NCBI RefSeq assembly: GCF_026183675.1
Contig: NZ_JAPIVK010000007.1
Coordinates: forward strand, 38,335 to 102,334
DNA: 64,000 nucleotides
Direction: 5' to 3'
From: Microbulbifer halophilus
Lineage (GTDB): Bacteria; Pseudomonadota; Gammaproteobacteria; Pseudomonadales; Cellvibrionaceae
Part shown: in pieces, positions 60,261 through 64,000 of the stretch
Layout of the letters: each line of letters opens with the position of its first letter
Position numbering within the stretch: the first letter of the stretch is position 1
Notes under the pieces: model-generated
The model's input: the letters and a program-made list of their open reading frames with translations, nothing else
Told to the model about the DNA's origin: nothing
Database searches by the model: none
Translations under genes and position numbers: made by a program

Positions 60261-60274
60261 TCATTCATGAATGA
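60261..60274. promoter_or_regulatory. Candidate TetR operator
   Basis: Perfect 14-bp palindrome TCATTCATGAATGA in the tetR-tesB divergent region, 60 bp before the tetR ATG, overlapping TTGACT on the plus strand. Size and symmetry are those of TetR-family sites and the position suits autoregulation. The rest of the 322-bp region has no gene. Confidence 0.55.
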
Positions 60275-60523
60275 TAGGCAATTCGCCCAACATGGGAAAG
60301 TGGATGAGGAGTCCGATGCGCTTTTTGCGGCCATTGAGGGCCTTCCGGCGCCCGATTCCCGCTGTTGGCGGGTCTCTCGCACCCGCTGGCGGATTGCATC
60401 ACCCGACAATGGCCACCCGACAATGCCCCGGGGACGTGCTACTGGTATCATCCGCGCTCGCATGCGGCAGCTTCCCGTGCGATCGAACATACTCATTTTG
60501 TAGTGACAGCAGTTACCTTATAT

Positions 60524-61366
60524 ATGGAAAAGTTGAGCAAACTCCTGGATGTCGAGGAACTCGACAGCAATCTGTTCCGCAGCCGTCAGCATGTGGAGAA
60601 CTACCGCAAGATCCTGTTTGGCGGCCAGGTACTGGGCCAGGCGCTGATGGCCGCCACCCGTACCGTGGACGACCGCCTGCCCCACTCCCTGCACGCCTAC
60701 TTCCTCCGCCCCGGCAGCAGTGAAATGCCGGTGATCTACGATGTGGACCCGATCCGCGACGGCGGCAGCTTCACTACCCGCCGCGTGGTGGCCAAGCAGC
60801 GCGGGCGGGCCATCTTCAATATGTCCGCCTCTTTCCAGATCCGGGAACCGGGCTTCGATCACCAGTGCGATATGCCTACCGGCGACATCCCCACCCCGGA
60901 AAGCCTCAAGAGCACCCAGCAACTGGCGGAAGAGGCAGGCCTGAACACCCCGCAGCACGACCAGCGCCGCTACATGGTGGATTTTCGTCCGATCAATCCG
61001 GAAATTCACTACGACAACAAGGAGCACCCGCCGCACGGCATGATGTGGCTGCGCGTCGAGGGAGAACTGGGTGACGACCCGGTGGAACACCGCTGCGCCC
61101 TCTCCTACGCCTCGGATATGGGGCTTCTGGGCACCAGCCTGCAACCGCACCCCACCTCGCTGTTCGATCCGCATATGATGCCGGCCAGCCTGGACCACGC
61201 CATGTGGTTCCACCGGGACTTCCGCGCCGACGAGTGGCTGCTCTACGTGACCGACAGCCCCTCGGCCAGCGGCGCCCGCGGCTACTGCCGCGGCCAGATC
61301 TTCACCCGCGACGGCGTTCTGGTGGCATCCACCACACAGGAAGGGCTGATTCGAAAAATAAAGTAA
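60524..61366 (+). CDS. tesB: Acyl-CoA thioesterase II
   Basis: A 280-residue double hot-dog thioesterase hydrolysing medium- and long-chain acyl-CoA. Family features: FGGQVLGQALMAATRTV, HSLHAYFLRPG, and in the second half LDHAMWFHRDFRADEWLLY with the catalytic Asp, GYCRGQIFTRDG and VASTTQEGLIR with the Gln. The ATG at 60524 is supported by the normal N-terminus MEKLSKLLDVEEL; upstream sequence in the same frame is not conserved. No clear ribosome site is visible. Confidence 0.94.
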   Translation: MEKLSKLLDVEELDSNLFRSRQHVENYRKILFGGQVLGQALMAATRTVDDRLPHSLHAYFLRPGSSEMPVIYDVDPIRDGGSFTTRRVVAKQRGRAIFNMSASFQIREPGFDHQCDMPTGDIPTPESLKSTQQLAEEAGLNTPQHDQRRYMVDFRPINPEIHYDNKEHPPHGMMWLRVEGELGDDPVEHRCALSYASDMGLLGTSLQPHPTSLFDPHMMPASLDHAMWFHRDFRADEWLLYVTDSPSASGARGYCRGQIFTRDGVLVASTTQEGLIRKIK

Positions 61367-61374
61367 ATCAGTAG

Positions 61375-61402
61375 TTTACAGCGGGGAATTGGCTGTTATA
61401 AT
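61375..61402 (+). promoter_or_regulatory. Promoter for tRNA-Pro
   Basis: TTTACA (61375-61380) and a perfect TATAAT (61397-61402) with a 16-base spacer, 31 bp before the tRNA. A GC-rich GCGCCCCG discriminator follows, typical of stable RNA promoters under stringent control. Confidence 0.75.
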
Positions 61403-61433
61403 GCGCCCCGCTTTCGCAGAGAAGCAAACAAGT

Positions 61434-61510
61434 CGGTGAGTAGCGCAGCCTGGTAGCGCACTTCCTTCGGGAGGAAGGGGTCGGAGGTTCGAATCCTCTC
61501 TCACCGACCA
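61434..61510 (+). tRNA. tRNA-Pro(CGG)
   Basis: A complete 77-nt tRNA with encoded CCA. Acceptor arm CGGTGAG pairs with CTCACCG; anticodon loop TTCGGGA in the CTTCC/GGAAG stem gives anticodon CGG (61468-61470), proline codon CCG; T arm has GGTTCGAATCC. Single gene with its own promoter. Confidence 0.97.
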
Positions 61511-61664
61511 TTTTCTTACACTCTCCCATCTGCACTTCCACTTTCTCCGTCGACCCAGTCCCAAGGCGGGCAAGTCCGTACCTTTATCGCTTGAATCCAC
61601 ACTCGCGGCACCCTTAGGCTTTCGCGCTGTCCAACGGATTCAACAAATCGGATACGGCGTTTCT

Positions 61665-62888
61665 ATGTTGCGATTGTTTTTTACTGCCCTTCTCGCTGCC
61701 ACGTTGCCCCTGAGCGCAGCCGCAGAGACCTACGATCTCCTCTACCGGGTTACTATCGATCCGGATACCGGCAAAGCCCGGGTCGAAATCCGGCTCGACG
61801 GCGACACCCTGCCCAGCGAGCTCGACCTCAACCTGTCATCGGGGCGCTACTCCGAGTTGGAGAGCGACCAACCGCTGGAGTTGAATGGCGACAGAGCCAT
61901 CTGGGAACCCACTGCTCCCGACTCCAGCCTCAGTTACCGGTTCGAGATCGACGAACAGAAAGACAGCGGCAGCTACGATTCCCGCATCACCGGCGACTGG
62001 GCCATACTGCGCGGCGACAAACTGATCCCGCCGATGTCCGTAACCGCGGAGCGAGACCTGTACTCGAAAGCGGAACTGCACCTGAGCCTGCCGGAAGGCT
62101 GGTCCTCGGCAATGCCCTATGAGGAGCTGGAAGAAGACGACGATTACCGGATCATCGATCCGGGCCGCCGCTTCGACCGCCCCAAGGGCTGGATGATCGT
62201 CGGACGCATCGGCAGCCGCCAGGACATCATCGCCGGCATCAACACCCGGGTCGCCGCCCCGCTCGGCAATGATATCCACCGCCAGGACACCCTCGCCTTC
62301 CTGGGCTGGAACCTGCCGGAGCTCAAGCAAGTCTTTCCCGATTTCCCGGAGCGGCTGCTGGTAGTCAGCGCCGGCGACCCCATGTGGCGCGGCGGCCTTT
62401 CCGGTACCCGCTCCCTGTTCATGCACGCCGATCGCCCACTGATCAGCGGCAACCGCACCAGCAGCCTGATCCACGAACTGGTCCACGTCGCCACCGGCAT
62501 CCGCGGTGACAAGGAAAGCGACTGGATTGTTGAGGGTATCGCCGAATTCTACTCCCTGGATATCCTGCGCCGCACCGGAGGAATCAGCGAGCGGCGCTAC
62601 GACGAAGCCATGGAGGATCTGGTCCAGTGGGGTCGCGAGGCACCCACGCTGTTCAAGCGCCGATCCTCCGGCCCGATCACCGCCCGCGCCGTCGGCGTGA
62701 TGCGGGCACTCGACCGCGAGATCCGCAGCGCCAGCGACGGCGAGAAAAGCATCGACGATGTGGCCCGCGGTCTGGCAGAGGACCGCGGCGAGGTAACCCT
62801 GGCCAGGTTCCGCCAACTGGCCGAACAGGCCGCCGATGGCCCCGTCAAAACCCTGGACAAAGACAGTCTTGGCGAGAAACCGGACTGA
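61665..62888 (+). CDS. Periplasmic gluzincin-like metallopeptidase
   Basis: A 407-residue exported protein with signal peptide MLRLFFTALLAATLPLSAAA. The zinc motif HELVH is at 270-274, and the third ligand is probably Glu290 in WIVEGIAEFY (Glu294 as alternative), the M61/M1-type arrangement. The N-terminal half is a beta-rich domain (DLLYRVTIDPDTGKARVEI) as in the M61 group. It is shorter than glycyl aminopeptidases, without the PDZ part. Substrate unknown. Solitary, directly after tRNA-Pro. Confidence 0.75.
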   Translation: MLRLFFTALLAATLPLSAAAETYDLLYRVTIDPDTGKARVEIRLDGDTLPSELDLNLSSGRYSELESDQPLELNGDRAIWEPTAPDSSLSYRFEIDEQKDSGSYDSRITGDWAILRGDKLIPPMSVTAERDLYSKAELHLSLPEGWSSAMPYEELEEDDDYRIIDPGRRFDRPKGWMIVGRIGSRQDIIAGINTRVAAPLGNDIHRQDTLAFLGWNLPELKQVFPDFPERLLVVSAGDPMWRGGLSGTRSLFMHADRPLISGNRTSSLIHELVHVATGIRGDKESDWIVEGIAEFYSLDILRRTGGISERRYDEAMEDLVQWGREAPTLFKRRSSGPITARAVGVMRALDREIRSASDGEKSIDDVARGLAEDRGEVTLARFRQLAEQAADGPVKTLDKDSLGEKPD

Positions 62889-62922
62889 AGAAGCGCGGGA
62901 CAAAACAGGCAGACAAAAAAAA

Positions 62923-62955
62923 GCCCTGACGACGGGGGGGGGAGAGCGTCAGGGC
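62923..62955. other. Hairpin with G-tract loop after the peptidase gene
   Basis: Nine-base stem GCCCTGACG/CGTCAGGGC around a 15-base loop that contains nine consecutive G. An eight-A run on its left reads as a T-run on the minus strand. A terminator is possible on the minus strand; on the plus strand no T-run follows. About 330 bp after it (to the array promoter) hold no supported gene. Confidence 0.5.
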
Positions 62956-63294
62956 CAAGACCATTTGGAGTGAAACTTGGAGGATTTCATCCTTGCTACA
63001 CAGCGGGCAACTAACTAGCGGAGTGCCCTACCGGCATTACTGAACACGCTTGGGGGAGATGTGTTAGCCAGTTACAAAGAAGTATCGAACAAGGCCGACA
63101 GATTGCCAGTCGACCCGCAACCGAAATTTAGAATAATTGGAAATAGCCCGGCCAAAATCAAATCGAAAAGTTATTAAACCGCCGAGACCGCACAAAAAAT
63201 CGACAATCCGGAGCCGCCGGCTGCCAATTTCCGTCAATCCGGAGCAGTGCGCATACGCACTTCCTTGCAATCGACGCGAGCGGGCTTACAACGC

Positions 63295-63322
63295 TTGACT
63301 AATCCGGACCAGCCCCTAGAAT
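63295..63322 (+). promoter_or_regulatory. Promoter upstream of the tRNA-Cys array
   Basis: TTGACT (63295-63300) and TAGAAT (63317-63322) with a 16-base spacer. It is the only strong sigma-70-like pair near the array and could drive the whole array 140 bp further on. Confidence 0.6.
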
Positions 63323-63338
63323 AGCGCCTTCTTACACG

Positions 63339-63377
63339 CCCAGCGGCGCGTAAGTATAAGAAAACGCTGGGATTTTT
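63339..63377 (+). other. Leader hairpin before the array
   Basis: CCCAGCG and CGCTGGG pair across a 19-base loop and are followed by ATTTTTAG. It resembles a weak terminator or attenuator between promoter and array. Confidence 0.35.
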
Positions 63378-63463
63378 AGCCCCGATCGGCTAAACTCCGC
63401 GGCCGAAAAGAACGCCGGTGACATCGAACCGGCGGAATGGAAGCACAAAATTCGACGTTATAT

Positions 63464-63503
63464 GGCTAGGTGGCAGAGTGGTTATGCAGCGGACTGCAAC
63501 TCC
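63464..63503 (+). pseudogene. tRNA-Cys(GCA) 5' half, unit 1 (GGCTAGG type)
   Basis: Begins GGCTAGGTGGCAGAGTGG and runs through the anticodon loop CTGCAAC to TCC, where tRNA similarity stops. Only three anticodon-stem pairs are possible and the 3' acceptor strand is missing. Confidence 0.75.
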
Positions 63504-63575
63504 AGCGCCCGCGGCCGATAGAGAGTGCCGGTGAGTCGAACCGGCGGAATGGAAGCACAAAATTCGACATTATAT

Positions 63576-63615
63576 GGCTGGGTGGCAGAGTGGTTATGCA
63601 GCGGACTGCAACTCC
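63576..63615 (+). pseudogene. tRNA-Cys(GCA) 5' half, unit 2 (GGCTGGG type)
   Basis: Same as unit 1 except GGCTGGG in the acceptor strand; preceded by spacer variant AAAATTCGACATT. Confidence 0.75.
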
Positions 63616-63687
63616 AGCGCCCGCGGCCGATAGAGAGTGCCGGTGAGTCGAACCGGCGGAATGGAAGCACAAACTTCGACTTTATAT

Positions 63688-63727
63688 GGCTAGGTGGCAG
63701 AGTGGTTATGCAGCGGACTGCAACTCC
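63688..63727 (+). pseudogene. tRNA-Cys(GCA) 5' half, unit 3 (GGCTAGG type)
   Basis: GGCTAGG form preceded by spacer variant AAACTTCGACTTT. No 3' half follows. Confidence 0.75.
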
Positions 63728-63799
63728 AGCGCCCGCGGCCGATAGAGAGTGCCGGTGAGTCGAACCGGCGGAATGGAAGCACAAACTTCGACTTTATAT

Positions 63800-63839
63800 G
63801 GCTAGGTGGCAGAGTGGTTATGCAGCGGACTGCAACTCC
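63800..63839 (+). pseudogene. tRNA-Cys(GCA) 5' half, unit 4 (GGCTAGG type)
   Basis: Identical in type to unit 3, with the same spacer variant. No 3' half follows. Confidence 0.75.
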
Positions 63840-63911
63840 AGCGCCCGCGGCCGATAGAGAGTGCCGGTGAGTCGAACCGGCGGAATGGAAGCACAAAATT
63901 CGACATTATAT

Positions 63912-63951
63912 GGCTGGGTGGCAGAGTGGTTATGCAGCGGACTGCAACTCC
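63912..63951 (+). pseudogene. tRNA-Cys(GCA) 5' half, unit 5 (GGCTGGG type)
   Basis: GGCTGGG form with the spacer variant of unit 2. The window ends 49 bases later, still inside the repeat sequence, so the unit again lacks a tRNA 3' half. Confidence 0.75.
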
Positions 63952-64000
63952 AGCGCCCGCGGCCGATAGAGAGTGCCGGTGAGTCGAACCGGCGGAATGG

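Larger units (their letters stand above)
63393..64000 (+). repeat. Tandem array, 112-bp period, of tRNA-Cys 5' halves plus spacer
   Basis: Units begin at 63464, 63576, 63688, 63800 and 63912: a period of exactly 112 bp, continuing past the window edge. Each has 40 bases of a tRNA-Cys 5' half (acceptor strand, D arm, anticodon GCA), then AGCGCCCGCGGCCGATAGAGA-type sequence, a GCCGGT/ACCGGC hairpin, and a short AT-rich spacer. A diverged copy of the spacer part stands before the first unit (63399-63463). No unit has the tRNA 3' half (no CCTAGCC, no T-loop). Open frames across it are antisense artefacts. Confidence 0.85.

Noticed and set aside
61376..61600. 74-residue open frame antisense to tRNA-Pro
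   Set aside because: It overlaps the tRNA and its promoter on the opposite strand; peptides of this type are well-known false calls over tRNA genes.
63064..63270. 68-residue minus-strand open frame
   Set aside because: Short, in an AT-rich gap, no ribosome site, no family resemblance that I can see.
63466..63896. Repeated open frames on both strands across the 112-bp array
   Set aside because: They arise from antisense reading of the tRNA half; 112 is not a multiple of three, so the same peptide recurs only because all frames are open. No ribosome site or protein character.
63464..64000. CRISPR array
   Set aside because: Unit of 112 bp is repeated as a whole; there are no short repeats with unique spacers and no cas genes in the window.
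63464..64000. tRNA-Cys genes interrupted by a group I intron or integron attC sites
   Set aside because: No 3' tRNA exon is present in any unit, and neither intron core elements nor attC core sites are visible.

Overview
The window looks like chromosomal DNA of a GC-rich marine-type gammaproteobacterium. Microbulbifer or a close relative in the Cellvibrionales is my best guess, an inference from the gene families (Oar-like and other TonB-dependent receptors, NhaB, a gspC-to-gspM type II secretion operon, MsrPQ) and not from any database search. Coding density is high, with about 54 protein genes, one intact tRNA-Pro and an unusual tRNA-derived tandem array at the right edge.

Layout. (1) 1-13.3 kb is a metal-handling block: the 3' part of a CusA-like copper/silver pump, a YnfA membrane protein, a bufferin-type copper operon (bufB, bufC, doxX, a papain-like hydrolase, and a DUF2282 bufA placed last), two MITE-like elements, and a czcCBA-type efflux operon with a CzcI-like protein. 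(2) 13.4-19.3 kb holds msrPQ (periplasmic methionine sulfoxide repair, a molybdoenzyme), the Prc/Tsp protease, exodeoxyribonuclease III and the molybdate regulator ModE. (3) 19.4-25.4 kb holds nhaB, a SulP transporter, a tandem Usp protein, an NAD-type isocitrate dehydrogenase and a DksA/TraR zinc-finger protein. (4) 25.7-31.1 kb holds modABC and, divergent from it, arsR-arsC-acr3-arsH; a clear ModE-box candidate lies between modA and arsR. (5) 31.1-38.5 kb holds an S1/P1 nuclease, an Oar-like TonB receptor, a membrane sensor kinase homologue that has lost its phospho-acceptor histidine, a DUF2788 protein, a third MITE copy and an unknown gene. (6) 38.9-49.9 kb is a complete gspCDEFGHIJKLM operon. 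(7) 50-54 kb holds etfBA and the divergent ETF-quinone oxidoreductase gene. (8) 54-58.7 kb holds a TonB receptor and a large right-handed-helix-like lipoprotein, preceded by a Pho-box-like direct repeat. (9) 59-62.9 kb holds DUF1285, TetR, TesB, tRNA-Pro(CGG) and a gluzincin-like periplasmic peptidase. (10) 63.4-64 kb is a tandem array with an exact 112-bp period; each unit carries the 5' half of a tRNA-Cys gene, and the array runs off the window.

How the genes fit together. Copper and other metal cations are handled by Cus, Czc and the bufferin operon, and arsenic by the ars operon. Molybdate is imported by ModABC under probable ModE control and can feed molybdoenzymes such as MsrP. Type II secretion and two TonB receptors suit a polymer-degrading scavenger. 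The observations I consider most unusual are the 112-bp tRNA-Cys half-gene array, the 22-codon bufA remnant left at the head of the bufferin operon, the pseudokinase, and the Pho-box-like site before the lipoprotein/TonB receptor pair.
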